Shown here in pieces: positions 11,491-24,052 of a stretch of 64,000 nt of DNA. The position numbers and the translations under genes were made by a program. Under the pieces are notes generated by a model. That model was not told where the DNA came from. It worked only from the letters and a program-made list of their open reading frames with translations, and did no database searches. The DNA is from Combretum micranthum (taxonomy: Eukaryota; Streptophyta; Magnoliopsida; Myrtales; Combretaceae). Position 1 is the stretch's first letter. Each line of letters opens with the position of its first letter. The stretch lies in NCBI GenBank assembly GCA_024138025.1, contig JAMXBD010001379.1, positions 186,001-250,000 of the forward strand, in the 5' to 3' direction.

Positions 11491-14400
11491 TGGGCTAATT
11501 TTAGAAATACATTATTTTTTAGATTTTGTTTTATAAAACTTCATTACAATTGTGAATTTTGCCTTAAAGGAGTATTTTTATATTTATATAGCACTTATGA
11601 TAATGTATTAGCGAAATGGTGTAGGTAGTAGTGGTATCAACGATGGCAATGATGAGAGCACTGGTGATAGAAGAGATATTGTTGATGGTGTGATGGCATT
11701 AATAATGTGGGTAGCGGTAATAGTGTAATATTATTGTGATTTTGATGAGAGATAAATATATCACATATTTATAAGACTTATTTAAGAGAGAAAAAAAGAG
11801 AAAGGAAAAACAAATGATACCATCTAATAAATGGCAATAATAATACCTAAGGAGAAGGTATGCCATAGCTTTTTGAATAGTCATTTACCAATTAACTTTC
11901 AAGTATTCAAGGGAATAGATGCTATTCCACAAAAAAAAAAAAAAAATCTATCATTTCTCTATAATCTTGAACATACTTTCTTTTTTTTTTTTTTTTTTTG
12001 GTCTATTTTACGTACCTATATTTTACCTTTATTTGTAAATATTAATCAACAAGATATATCAACTTTAATTATTCCACAAATAACTGATTTAATAAAATAA
12101 TACCCCCAAAAAAAATAAACATCAATACTACATAGAGTAAATGCTTATGTTCATTGTCATATTAGTATTATTAGATTAACTTTATTTAGATATTATGTTA
12201 TATATTAATTAATTAAAATAATATAAATTTTAAAAAGGAATAGTAATAAATTTTTTTAATTATTACATTAACATATTACACATACACACATATTATATAT
12301 ATATATATATATATATTATTAACATAAATAGATCAATAAAAATTAAAAAAAAAAGGAAAAGTCTCTAAAGACTAATAATATTTGATTTATTCGTTGAAAA
12401 TAATTTACTTAAAGTACTTTCTTTAATATGATAAATAGAAATTTTGTTTCGAAGCCTATAAAAGAGTTATATATCAGTATGCGGACACCTTTAGATTCTT
12501 TGACACTTACGCAGAAACTTATTAATTGAAGTTGAACCTGCAAAATAAAATTTCAAATGCTGGATATTATGGTCGTTTATTTCCCTTTTATCATTAAGAA
12601 AATAAAAGATCCTAAGGTGCATATATCAAGAAGCTAGTAATCCCATAAATAATAAAAAAAAAATTCAACACTAATGGTTAAGGTTTTAATCTAAAATTAA
12701 AATATTTGAAACTAACCAAGAAAACGAGACTATTCATATTATATGTTTGGATTATCTGATTTTTATTTGTATTTATATCTGTATCTTATCTATATATTAT
12801 TTGTTTGATCTATTTATGAATAAAAATATTTATTTTTTATTTATATCTATTTTTTAATAAAATGATTTATTGAAAAATGATAAAAAAAGATGTCAAAACA
12901 ATCCAAAACCAACAAATAAAATAGAAAATGAGTATAAGTTCGGGCTGGCTGCAGATAGTTACCTCTCGTGTATGGGCACTACCGTGAAAAGAAAGGTTGC
13001 ATGAGCCGAAGAGCGGAGAATAATATCGCGGGAGAGGATCCTCAGATGATATTCTTTATGAACACACAATGATGACAACCCCTTACTCTGCCAGCCCGTG
13101 AAAGGGACGAATCAAGGACTCGTACTTGACCCGACAAGCACACGTGGCAAACATCCACTGGCTTTCAAACGACCCATACATGCAAAAAAACAAAAGTTGG
13201 GTGCGTGACTTCATAAATTTTTATTATATGTCTCTCTCTCTCTCTCTCTGTAAAGAAGCCATCATCAGCTGCCCCTCTTTCAATGATAAGGACATGGATG
13301 TCTTAATTAGGGAAGGCAATATTCCTATCGATACACCCGTCTTGATCTTACAAGGTCTTTTCTCATATTAAAAAATATATATACTGTTATTATTAATTAT
13401 TTTGCAAGTGTTAAACGTGTGGCTAGTAGAGATAGTGAAGTTTTAACCCTAAATCTGCCCAAATTGTCAAGAATCTCTTGGGGAAGCATTAAAGTTTGGT
13501 GGATTTTTGTTCCATATGTCCATCTAGGTTTTGCAACTTCTTGTAGATTGACTGGTTTCAATGTGAGACTTATGTGATTTAAAAGTTAAGTGCATGGGTT
13601 AAAATTATTTATTATTCTATAGCTTGTTCTCTAGGGTATTGTGTTTTCAATGTTATACACTCTTCCATACATATATAGAATTGAATAATTATCATTTTAT
13701 ACTAGTTTATAAATAAATAATGAGTTTCGCTTCTTATTGAAGCAAAACATCCACTTAGCTTACTCTTATTGTTATCATTGTGTATCATTTAATTATTATT
13801 ATGAAATTAGTATTTGGGCAAAATGATATCAAAAAGTAAAAATTATAAATAGATATATTACGTAAAAATAGAGACTAATAAAACCCAAATGAGATATAGA
13901 TTAAACAAGTTCGGTATGCTCAGCACTCATACAATCGAATGGGCTTCTATCAAATTTTTTGAGTCAACTCATACAAACCTAACGTGATTGTGAAAGAAGG
14001 TTAGTAATTTTAGTGAAATATAACCATTGTGAATTTGATAAGTTTGCTTTTAAAATCTAGGAATTTGAATGATTCTATCTAAACTATATTGATTTATCCT
14101 AAACATTTCATTTCAACTTAAATTTGTTTTATTCAATATATACAAAGAACCTCCTAATATCTATGGTTAAATGGTTAAAGTGCGATTTGGTAATCCATGT
14201 TTTAATTCCTACTAGAAGGTCATCAAGAGATCTTTCATTAAGTTTCTCGGAATTGACTTTTAACTATGCCGCCTCATCATCCATACATAAGCAAGATATG
14301 TAATAATAGTAAGAACCACCATTTTGGCATTTTTAACTTACATTGTCATTAGTACCAAAATTAATAATAAAAAAGTTTAAGCTTTATTAATATATTTAAT

Positions 14401-15150
14401 TTCTTTCATTCTTAAGTTAAGCTTGTCTATCCTTTTTGCAACATCATTAAAAAGCATATCTTAGGACTAACGTGACTCAAGCAAGATAGTTGCTCTATAG
14501 GCATATTCATTACAGAAAAATATTTCATGGTGATACATATCACGTGTATATATATGTGGTATATAACTATCAATCATAAATTAACACATGGATAAGATAG
14601 AATTGCACGTTGAAATAATACAAAATACTTTTTTTTTTAGCATATACCATTAGTAATTATACACCATCTATACATTGCATGTATCATGCAATATTTACCG
14701 AATCTTTTCTTACACAGTTAGGAGAGCACTTGTAGATATATGATGCAGGCCAGTATAAAACAATCTTCTTCTTCCTCTTCTAATTTTTATGATATAATCC
14801 TCAGATGAAGCATTAATATGATTTATCAATGGTTGCTCCAATTTTTCATTTGCACTAGCAATTCTATTTTTAGCGCACAAGTACATAGAGCAGCAATTTT
14901 AAAAATTTTGCAGTAATTTATACAATAGAGACTCTTTCAAAATTTTCCATATACGAAATATACAGTTTCCTATTACAATATGTGCAACATATTTTGCGGT
15001 GATTGATAAATATTAAAATGATTTTTAATAAAAAAATTATTGCTAAAACTGCAATAAATTACAAGTAGACATGTTTGTTAAAATTCTATTTACCACTGTA
15101 TAGTGTCCATTTGTTTCATCCATTTTCCCTCCCTTGGACATCTATTTATG
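11491..15150. other. Intergenic DNA, AT-rich, no gene recognised
   Basis: It contains poly-A/poly-T runs (11,931-11,946 and 11,981-11,999), (TA)n at about 12,294-12,316 and (CT)n at about 13,231-13,249. A MITE-like repeat with atgtttgg/ccaaaac ends at about 12,742-12,911 is related to the one at 2,269. A segment at about 12,940-13,360 is richer in GC and has an 81-codon frame (13,126-13,371) without a known domain. A weak tRNA-like ttaaatggttaaagtg at about 14,166 lacks a good B box. Confidence 0.5.
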
Positions 15151-15283
15151 TTATGTTTGTTAGTAAACGATCATTACAAATAGATGAAAAAGATATTAAG
15201 AATTAATTACTAATATATAGATCATACAAATTAGAAATAAAAATCAAATACAAATTAAAAACAAACTATCTAAACAAACATAA
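15151..15283. mobile_element. Short MITE with TTATGTTTGTT ends
   Basis: The left end ttatgtttgttagta matches the reverse complement of the right end, ttatgtttgtttaga, around about 110 bp of AT-rich non-coding DNA. It resembles the family at 2,269 and 12,742. No coding capacity and no clear target duplication. Confidence 0.5.
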
Positions 15284-15469
15284 TGTAGACCCACATATAG
15301 CTACGAAAATATTGATAAAAACAGTGCAAATTAATATTCAATCCCTATTATTTAATTTTCTTATACGGGCTTGAATGTTTGTCTAACATTAATATATTCC
15401 ATTAGTTAAATAGTGGTCATGATAATTGAATATAAATGTTTTATTTCATTTTTGGCTTATTCACTTCTC

Positions 15470-15850
15470 TAGGGAGGAATTGAATTCCAATTTAAGAGAA
15501 ATATAATAGAGTTGTAATGAATATTACAATGTTTGCTTTAGTATAAAAAATAAAATAAGTAATTATTGGAATAAAATATAAAATATTTTCAATATACATT
15601 GTCTTTATTACAAAGAGAGGATAATTATATAGGTAATATTTTCAAGACAAAAATTAGAAAATAAATATAAATCATTGAATGATAATTCATGAGTATAAGG
15701 ATATGAATTGCTATTTCATCATTTTACATAATAGTAATTCATTATAAATTATAATTTTTTTCAAGTAAATATCGTAAGGATAGTTTTATATAAAATGTAG
15801 AGGGAATGATTAATCATTCATATGAACGAATGTACTGTTTATTTATTTGG
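15470..15850. repeat. Dispersed repeat copy 1 (paired with 16,480-16,800)
   Basis: This segment aligns with 16,480-16,800 in the same orientation. Shared words include ataaaaaataaaataagtaa, ttattggaataaaa (gagtaaaa in the other copy), ctttattaca, agagaataatt-like and ttttcaagtaaat. The ends (ggaattgaattccaat and catatgaacgaatgt) suggest a non-autonomous DNA element, but I could not define its terminal repeats. Confidence 0.55.
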
Positions 15851-16479
15851 TAATCCATTGATTCAAGACAAGTAGAAACGTAGAGAATAAGGCATCAATG
15901 GCTTTGTTGGTTTCAGCCATCCTTCTTGTGGTGTTATTTGCCTTGCGTTTTGTACAAAAATATTATTCTTAACTTTACCCACATGAAAATGACAATGAAC
16001 CATTTCATACTTTTCTTTTCATAACTACCTAGCTAGTCCACATCCATCACTACCTACAAAGGAGAATTTTTTTTTTTCTTTTTTATTATTATCAATTTCT
16101 CTTTTTTGTTTTATTCAGATAATAAAGGTGTGGTCACACTTAATTAACAAATAATATCCACACATTTAGCATAATTATACTGAATTTTCTTATGGCGTTT
16201 ATTTGCAAAAAATATGCCGATAAAAGCGGAAATGAATTTCTATATATTCTGTGGAATGTTCAAATTATTGTCGGTTATAACTTTGAATGTGACTTTTGAT
16301 TTTTCTATCGTACCGATCTTATAATTTTTCCAACGGTTAGATGATCGCTTCACATTCTGAGATCTCCACTTCCAGCAAACTGAAAAAATTTCCTTCATAT
16401 AGACATATTTTAGGCTTTTTTACATGTAGACAAGTCTTTCAATTGAATTATTTTATGATCATTCGTGTTGCCCTATGAA

Positions 16480-16800
16480 AGAAAGTGGAATTGTATTACA
16501 ACTCAATAGGATTGTAGTAGTTATTACACTATTTATTTGGTGTAAAAAATAAAATAAGTAATTATTGGAGTAAAAGTAAAATATCTGTAATATCTTTTTC
16601 TTTATTACATAAAGAGAATAATTGTATAGATGATATTTTGAAGATGGTGATATCTATTCAAAAGTTGGAAATTAAACCATTGTCATTTTATTAGAAAAAA
16701 AAAAATTTATCATGAATTATCATTCTTTTCAAGTAAATGTCATGATAGCAATTTTACATCAAATAAGAAGAAAATTAATAGCTATTCATATCAAGTGAAC
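16480..16800. repeat. Dispersed repeat copy 2 (paired with 15,470-15,850)
   Basis: Second copy of the same family, about 1 kb downstream of the first. It keeps ggaattgtattacaactc near the left end, the run taaaaaataaaataagtaat, and ttcttttcaagtaaatgtca near the right. The two copies are diverged, so they probably come from independent insertions rather than a recent duplication. Confidence 0.55.
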
Positions 16801-17899
16801 CGGCTGTGAATGTATTTTCAATTTTAGTTAAAGTTTGAAGAGTATCTACAATCTACAATAAATGTAATATATGTATTTTTTTTAATTAGACACAAAAATT
16901 ATCTTTTTTTTTTTGCCCGAAGACGAACCGCTCCTATCGGCTATCCAACAGCTCACATTATACCCAATCATAATTGCACCACTAAAATAGTTAATATTCT
17001 AATTACTATTTTTAGTTTAATGGTTAAATGATTGATTGAACGGTCTCATCGACCAGATCATAGAAACTCCTAACTTAGTTATCAATTAGACAAAAGAACT
17101 TAGGACACATAGGATCATTTTTCTCTAGAAAAGATTCATTGATATTACACATGATACATACTATGTATACATAATATATTGTTATAAAACAAAAGGCCTA
17201 ATCAAACAATAATAAAAAGCGTAAAAGTAAAGAACGCACACAGATTTTACGTGGAAACCCTTTCGGGAAAAACCACGGGCAGAGGCAAGAGAGGAATCAC
17301 ACCATATCAAAGTAGGAGTACAAAGATTTGAGAGGATACAAATGAAAAACTCTCAAAACTCTTAAAGGAAATTTTTGTGTATCTGATATGTTGTATATAG
17401 AAACCCTAGAAACAACACACACATATATATATATTATATATATATTTGTGTATAAGGATAATCGACATAACGGCCTAAATTATGATACTTAAATATGTAA
17501 TGAATGAATAATAAAGGTATGAATTATGACCGTTAAATGTATAATGAATGAATAATAAATGTATAGTCAAATATTCATTCATTAACATTTAACTACGAGA
17601 GTCGGTTACAGATATCGAATCACAAACTCCACCAATCTCTACCTTGACACAAATTCTGGAGTAACAAACACAAATTCAGAATCAAATAGTAGAAACTCCA
17701 ATCTTCAACTTTGAAACCAAAAAGTATTCTCCAAACTTTGATAAGCACTACTCTACCTCTTCCACAAATTCCATAAAGGAAACAATCAACAACTGACACT
17801 TAGCAAGTTCAAGCAATACTCAAACTTTGCTATCGGAAGTGTCTTTGTTAGCATATCTGCAGGGTTGTCATGAGTACTCACTTTATTTACAGTGATATC

Positions 17900-19237
17900 T
17901 CTTTGAGTAACTATATCACGTATAAAGTGATATCGAAACTTTCGATACAGTGTTTTTGTTTCATGAACATTTGATCATTAGTCAGAAAATCGCACTCTGA
18001 CTATCACAAAGTACTGTAGACGTCTTCAAATCACTAAGCTCAGCAAACAACCCTTTCAACCATATAGCCTCTTTAATCACCTCTATAATAGCCATGTATT
18101 CAGCCTCTGTAGTGGATAGAGCAATAGTAGCCTGTAAGGTGGCTTTCCAACTAATAGCACAACCACCAAGAGAGAAAACATACCCAGTAATAGATCTTCT
18201 TTTGTCTAAGTCCCCAGCGAAATTAAAATCAACGAACCCAATGACCCCATCTCTAGTTCTCCTAAAATGTAGACAAACATTGGTAGTTCCTCTTAAGTAT
18301 CTGAAGATCCACTGGACTGCTTTCTAGTGTTCCTTACCAGGATTCGCCATATACCTGCTGATAATACTTACAACATATGCCAAATTTGGACGCGTACATA
18401 TCATAGCATACATAAGAGACCCTACTGCACTAGAGTAAAGGACCTTTGACATAAAACCAATTTCATCTTTTGACTGTGGAGACTGGGCATACGACAATCT
18501 GAAATGACCTGCTAAAGGGGTACTTACAGGTTTAGCACTCATTATATTGAACCTGGAAACTATCTTCTCAATATATCATTTCTAACTCAAATATAATACA
18601 CTTTCTTTTTTATCTCTTGAAATTTCCATACCAAGAATTTTTTTGGCTGTACCCAAGTCTCAAATTTCCTACTCAACTGTGCTTTAACCCTATCAATCTC
18701 TCCTCTATCATTAGTCACTATCAACATATCATCTACATATAGTAGTAGATACAAAAACGACCCATCATCACTGTGCTTGAAATATACATAGCTATCATAG
18801 TTACTTCTCTTGAAATCATGAGAAGTCATAAAGGAATCAAACCTTTTATACCACTGTCGTGGTGATTGCTTTAACCCATAAAGGGATTTCTTTAATCTGC
18901 ATATATGGTCTTCTTTTCCTAAGACTCCAAAACTTTCTGGTTGATGCATATAAATATCTTTCTCAAGTTCTCCATACAAAAAGACAGTCTTCACATCAAG
19001 CTGCCCAAGCTCTAAATCCTCCATAACAACAATACCAAGTAGCGCTCAAATCGAACTGTGTTTTACAATAAGAGAAAACATGCCAGTAAAATCAATACTT
19101 GGTATTTGACTATAGTTTTTGGCAACAAGTCTTGCTTTGAATATGGGTTCATCACTAGTTGTGGCTCCTTCCTTTTTCTTGAAAACCCACTTGAAGCGAA
19201 CGGCCTTCTTGCCCTTGGGAAGTTTCACTAACTCCAT
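17900..19237 (-). pseudogene. Copia-B reverse transcriptase and RNase H, broken
   Basis: The RT entry motif ELVKLPKGKKAVRFKWVFKK is at 19,237-19,178. Palm motifs follow: LGQLDVKTVFLYGEL, LKKSLYGLKQSPRQWYKRF, and the catalytic YVDDM at 18,739-18,725. RNase H remnants include VGSLMYAMICTRPNLAYVVS (18,324-18,542) and a TTEAEYMA motif further down, then stops. Frame changes occur near 19,046, 18,590 and 18,320, so no complete enzyme is encoded. Confidence 0.88.
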
Positions 19238-20831
19238 ATTCTATTCTTTTGGAGGGATTCCATCTCTTCTTGCATGGCGATCATCCACTTATCAAAATCA
19301 TCACAACTAACTACTTCTGTGTAAGTGGATGGTTCCAAATTTGAATCAACATCATCTGTCACATTCAGTGCATGTGCTACTAGGTCTGCTTCGCCATACC
19401 TCTGTGGAGGCCTTATCTCTCTTCTGGGCCTGTCTTTAGCAATAGAATATTGTGTTTGTAGAGATGTAGTAACAGGTTGAGGAGTAGACTTTAGTGTAGA
19501 ATCTGCATTAATATCAAACACTTGCACACTTGGTTTCTGCTGGACTTTATCATAATTAATAGTAGGATATAAATCGTGTAACATAGCAGATTCATCAAAT
19601 ATAACATCCCTACTAACAATAACTTTCTTCAATTTGGGACACCATAATTTATATCCATTAACCCCAATCTTGAAACCAAGAAGCACACACTTCAGCGATC
19701 TAGGCTCAAGTTTACCATTATTTACATGAGCATATGCAGGGCATCCGAAAATTTTCAATTCAGAATAATCTGCAAGGGTTCCAGACCATATCTCATGTGG
19801 AGTCTTCTTCTCAATGGAAGTTGACAGAGATCTATTAATCAACAAACAAGCTGTGGAGGTAACTTCTATCCAGAAAGATTTTAGTAACTTAGAATTAGAG
19901 AGCATACATCCCACCTTCTCCATGATGGTTCTATTCATACGTTCTGCTATCCCGTTCTATTAGGGTGTACCAGGAACTGTGAGATGTCTCACAATTCCCT
20001 CTGACTTGCATAAGTTATTAAACTTACTAGAGTAGAATTCCAAGCCATTATCAATGCGAAGCCGTTTTATTTGTTTTCTGGTCTGTTTCTTAATCATTGT
20101 CTTCCACACTTTAAATGTAGATAAGGCATCACTTTTCTGCTTCAAGAAATATACCCAAACCTTTATGGAAAAGTCATCTATGATGGTCATCATGTAACTG
20201 GCACCTCCACTGGAGGGCACTCTAGAAGGACCCCAAGGTCAGAATGAATATAATCAAGAGTGCCCTTTGTATTGTGAGTACCTGTGGTGAATCTAACCCT
20301 CTTTTGCTTCCAAAAAATGCAATGTTCACAGAACTTTAATTTACCGATACCTTGCCCATCAAGAAGTCCTCTCTTACTCAATTCAGTCATACCAGCTTCA
20401 CTCATATGTCCCAGATACATATGCCATAGCCTTGTAGCATCTTCATCTGACAAAGAGGAAGCAACAACTGCATCACCTGTCGTAGTAGAGCCCTACAAAG
20501 AATATAAATTAGCAGTCTTTCTTTGTTCTTTCATCACCACAAGTGAACACTTACTTATCTTTAGAACTCCACCTTCACTGGTATACTTATACCCCTTCAA
20601 ATCAAGCATACTAAGAGAAATCAAATTTCTCTTTAGGTCAGGAACATGTCTCACATCCCTAAGTGTCATGACCACGCCATCAAACATTTTTATTTTGATT
20701 ATTCCAATACCTGCAACTTTACAAGATGTGTTATTACCCATCAAAACGACACCTCTGAAAACCGTTTCATATGTTGAAAACAAGTCCCAATTGGGACACA
20801 TATGAAAGGTACATCGAGAACAAGAATCCAC
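19228..20831 (-). pseudogene. Copia-B protease and integrase, broken
   Basis: The protease region (20,493-20,831) has lost its DSG motif to a frameshift but keeps the DVRHVPDLKRNLISL segment. The GAG-pre-integrase region has LWHMYLGHMSEAGM and FCEHC, the HHCC zinc site. The catalytic core shows the first Asp at TLDYIHSDL, the second at LRIDNGLEF and the Glu in GIAERMNR. Between VPGTP and NGIAER two adjacent stop codons, TAA TAG (19,962-19,957), stand where related elements have two Gln. Downstream is the conserved KIFGCPAYAHV segment. Confidence 0.88.
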
Positions 20832-20842
20832 TCTTTACTGGC

Positions 20843-21697
20843 TTATGAATCACTTTCAGAAGCAACAAGAAGATTACCACCACTATGATCTTCAACAACA
20901 TCGGCTTCAACCGTTTTCTCTGGTTGATTTTGCTTTTGATTCTCACCAGTCTTCTTATTTTTATTTTGCAATTTATAACACTTTACCTTTATGTGGCCTT
21001 TCTTTTTGCAATAGTTACAAGTTTTAAATCTATTTGATGATTTTGATCTGCCTCTAGAACTCCCACTAGTTTTTCGATCTTGACTTATACCACGTACTAC
21101 TAAACTTTCAGATGAAGACTCAGTTTTAATCATAAGATGTTTCATCTTCTCAAAAGAACTTAAACCAGTGTACACTTCATCAATAGACAGAGTATCATGA
21201 CTATAAAGAAGAGTATCTGTAAAGGTCGAATATGAAGGAGGCAAAGAACATAATAGGATTAAACCTAAATCATCTTCATCATACTTAACTTCCAAAGTTT
21301 CTAAATCAGAAACAATTTCTTTGAAGGTCGTTAAGTGATCTTCTAGAGACGTACCTTCTTCCAAATGATGAGAATATAATCTCTATTTCAGGTGTAACTT
21401 ACTAGTCAAGCTCTTCATAATACATAGTTGCTCTAATTTCAACCATAATGCAGCAGTGGTTTTCTCCTTAAGCACGTCCTGTAGAATCTAATTCAATAGA
21501 TGAAGATGGATATGCGAAAGCGCTTTTCAATATTTTCGTTGCTTTTCTTCCGGTGACCAAGATACAGGTATCTTGTCAAACCCTAAAAGTGCATTATCAA
21601 GATCCATTTGTGCGAGAACCGCTCTCATCTTGACCTGCCATAACGAGAATCTGGTGTTGCAATCCAAAAGAGGAATATCGTATTTCATGGTTGCCAT
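20843..21697 (-). pseudogene. Copia-B gag with CCHC zinc knuckle, broken
   Basis: The frame opens at the ATG at 21,697 (MATMKYDIPLLD, then WQVKMRAVLAQMD). It contains the Copia gag motif LEEGTSLEDHLTTFKEIVSD and the LLCSLPPSYSTF segment. An intact zinc knuckle CNYCKKKGHIKVKC (CX2CX4HX4C; about 20,979-21,025) would bind RNA. Stops near 21,490 and 21,383 interrupt the frame, so the product would be truncated. Confidence 0.85.
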
Positions 21698-21968
21698 TAT
21701 CAAAACCTACACTCTGATACCAGTTTGTTATAAAACAAAAGATGTAATCAAACGATAATAGCAAGCGTAAAAGTAAAGAACACACATAGATTTTACGTGG
21801 AAACCCTTTCGGGAAAAACCACGAGCAGAGGCGAAAGAGGAATCACACTATATCAAAGTAAGAGTACAAGGATTTGAGAGAATACAAATGAAAAACTCTT
21901 AAAGGAAAATTTTGTGTATCTAGTATGTTGTATATAGAACCCTAGAAACAACACACAAACACACACAC

Positions 21969-22054
21969 CTGTTATGTCGGTTATCCTTATACACACGCAC
22001 ACACACACATATATGTGTGTGTGTGCATGTGTATAAGGATAACCGACACAACAG
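21969..22054. repeat. 86-bp near-perfect palindrome inside the right LTR of Copia-B
   Basis: The left arm (ctgttatgtcggttatcctt, then atacacacgcacacacacacata) is matched by a right arm reading tatgtgtgtgtgtgcatgtgtataaggataaccgacacaacag in reverse complement, with about two mismatches over 43 bp. The other LTR has a single arm plus an AT-repeat, so the palindrome is specific to this LTR. It could form a strong hairpin in DNA or RNA. Confidence 0.85.
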
Positions 22055-22215
22055 CCTAAATTATAACACTTAAATATGTAATGAATGAATAATAAAGGCC
22101 TGAATTATGACTGTTAAATGTATAATAAATGAATAATAAATGCATAGTCAAATATTCATTCATTAACATTTAACTACCAAAGTCGGTTACAGAAATCGGG
22201 CCACAAACTCCAACA

Positions 22216-24052
22216 TTTGTAAATATCAAAAATATTGTTATGTCTATTTTATGGGACAAATTAATTAAAATCTATGAATTCCGTAGGATTTTAACTTAAA
22301 ATAGCTAATGGATCTATAGCCTTGAGAATATTAAAAAATTTACAATACATGGCTCCATACCTACAGGTTGGCCCAATAGGTAAAATCCAAAACATTCTCA
22401 TATCTACTTACATGGAATATGTCTTTTACTTTTCCATTGTTTTTTTATTTTTTTTCTGGCTCTTTAACTTTTAATGAAATTTTTACTATCATTTGCACAT
22501 AAATATATTAGTAAAATAAGGTCTAAAGTTCTTTTTTAATAGTTTAGGAGACCTAAAGGTCATTATGGGACTTGAAGATATGAAGTGTAAATTGGAAAGA
22601 AAGAGGATTTGTTTGACAAAACATAACATTCCTATAGAATTCAATTAAGCACATGAACAACATTTTCAGTTAACGATGTTAACTCCGTTGCTAACATAAC
22701 AAAATTCAGTTGGTTTATGTTATTCTTTTGGGCCACTCAGACCCATTCTTATCCCTAAGTTCTCCACCCATTGATATATTGAATTAATTTAATAATGTTT
22801 TTTTCACTACTTGATAATATATACAGTTCATTGTCAATACTTCAACAATGTGGGACTCATCTTCTTCTTGATATCCTCTCTCTAAACTCTATCTTCTTCT
22901 TCGTCCACAATATTCATATATAATACATGATATAACATATAATACATGATGAAAATTTCTCCTCGATTTTGCATTTTCTACAGACGAATGAACTTCCTCA
23001 TAGAATTCCACCTTATTTATTTCGACTGAAAAAGAAAATATCATGGCAAAGAGACAAAACTAATCTAACATTTATGACTTTTTCTTTAGTGTTTTCATTA
23101 TTAACAAGACTTAGATTTATTTATTTATTTATTTTTTTATTTTGATGGCAACAGATCTATCTTCCTTATTTACGGTTGAACGAGGAATCACTGCTTATTC
23201 GAAGGCTTTTAGTTTATCCTTATTTATTTTTATTTTGATGAGCGACTTTCATTTTATCCTTAACAAGCTGCTTATTCGAAGGCTTTACGTCGAACAGGAA
23301 TCGCTGGATTTTATAAGGAAACCAAAGGACATGATCCAAACAAAGTTTATGGTCTTTTCTAATGTAAAGGAGATGTTCATTCTAGCATGTGCCCAATCTC
23401 CATCTTATATTTTCATACAGTTCCACTTCATGTTTTTTTTTCTCTGGTCAACTCATGTATATATGTATACCACTTCATGTTTTTTTTTTTTTTGTTTGTC
23501 TGTCTCATCAATACTATCTCCATTTTAGTTCCAATTCCATCATCTCGCCAGCCCCTCCTACGATACACTAGCAAACACAAGTGGCTTTGATGTGGAATAC
23601 TCTGTTTTCAAAATAAAAAACAAAGCAAGAATTAATCAATAGAACTCGTTGGTGAGAGAGGGAAAGAGAGAGATGCCAACCAACTTTTGATGCAGTCTTC
23701 TTGATGTAGAAGATGAAGATGATATCACTGGAAAGTCGTTGTACAATCAGAGCATCAGATATTATAGAGAGACTGCCTACAATTGCACCAAATACATCTT
23801 ACTTCATCGTCTACTATTGAGTGGCCATTTTTGTAGCAACCAAAGGACAAGAAAGAGATTGCAAATGGCATTCATGTAAACCCTTATATTCAACAACCAG
23901 ATTTGTGTAGGAGAATCCTTCCCATAGTATCATGGAATATTTGGTGTGTTGTGTTGTATACGAGGATCTATTGTCCCATATTGATGAAGTCTTGAAATGA
24001 AGCCTTTTATATATAATCAAGTCCAAAAGTAATAGATAAAAAATTTGAATGC
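22216..24052. other. Intergenic DNA between Copia-B and the MULE
   Basis: No gene recognised. Near 23,158-23,315 the phrase ctgcttattcgaaggcttta occurs twice, each close to a gaacgaggaatc/gaacaggaatc word, suggesting a small local duplication. The open frame at 23,142-23,528 has no known domain and ends in T-rich repeats. A poly-T run lies at about 23,481-23,495. Confidence 0.5.

Larger units (their letters stand above)
17180..22215 (-). mobile_element. Ty1/Copia LTR retrotransposon, near full length, minus strand (Copia-B)
   Basis: LTRs at 17,180-17,634 and 21,726-22,215 share TGTTATAAAAC at the left and (a)caaactccaa/cca at the right. On the minus strand the primer site TGGTATCAGAG lies at 21,722-21,712, against the right LTR. 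The interior reads gag, CCHC knuckle, protease, integrase, RT and RNase H in the Copia order, as degenerate frames from about 21,697 to about 17,900. Numerous stops and frameshifts show it is dead. The polyprotein style resembles TNT1-94-like elements, but the lineage is my inference. No convincing 5-bp target duplication was found. Confidence 0.92.

Noticed and set aside
13126..13371. 81-codon frame in a GC-richer patch
   Set aside because: No recognisable domain, and the frame crosses a (CT)n repeat; a real gene cannot be supported.
14160..14220. tRNA-like segment (ttaaatggttaaagtg)
   Set aside because: There is an A-box-like word but no B box or cloverleaf; at most a decayed SINE.
20284..20805. 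173-codon plus-strand frame within Copia-B
   Set aside because: Antisense shadow of the protease/integrase region; no domain.
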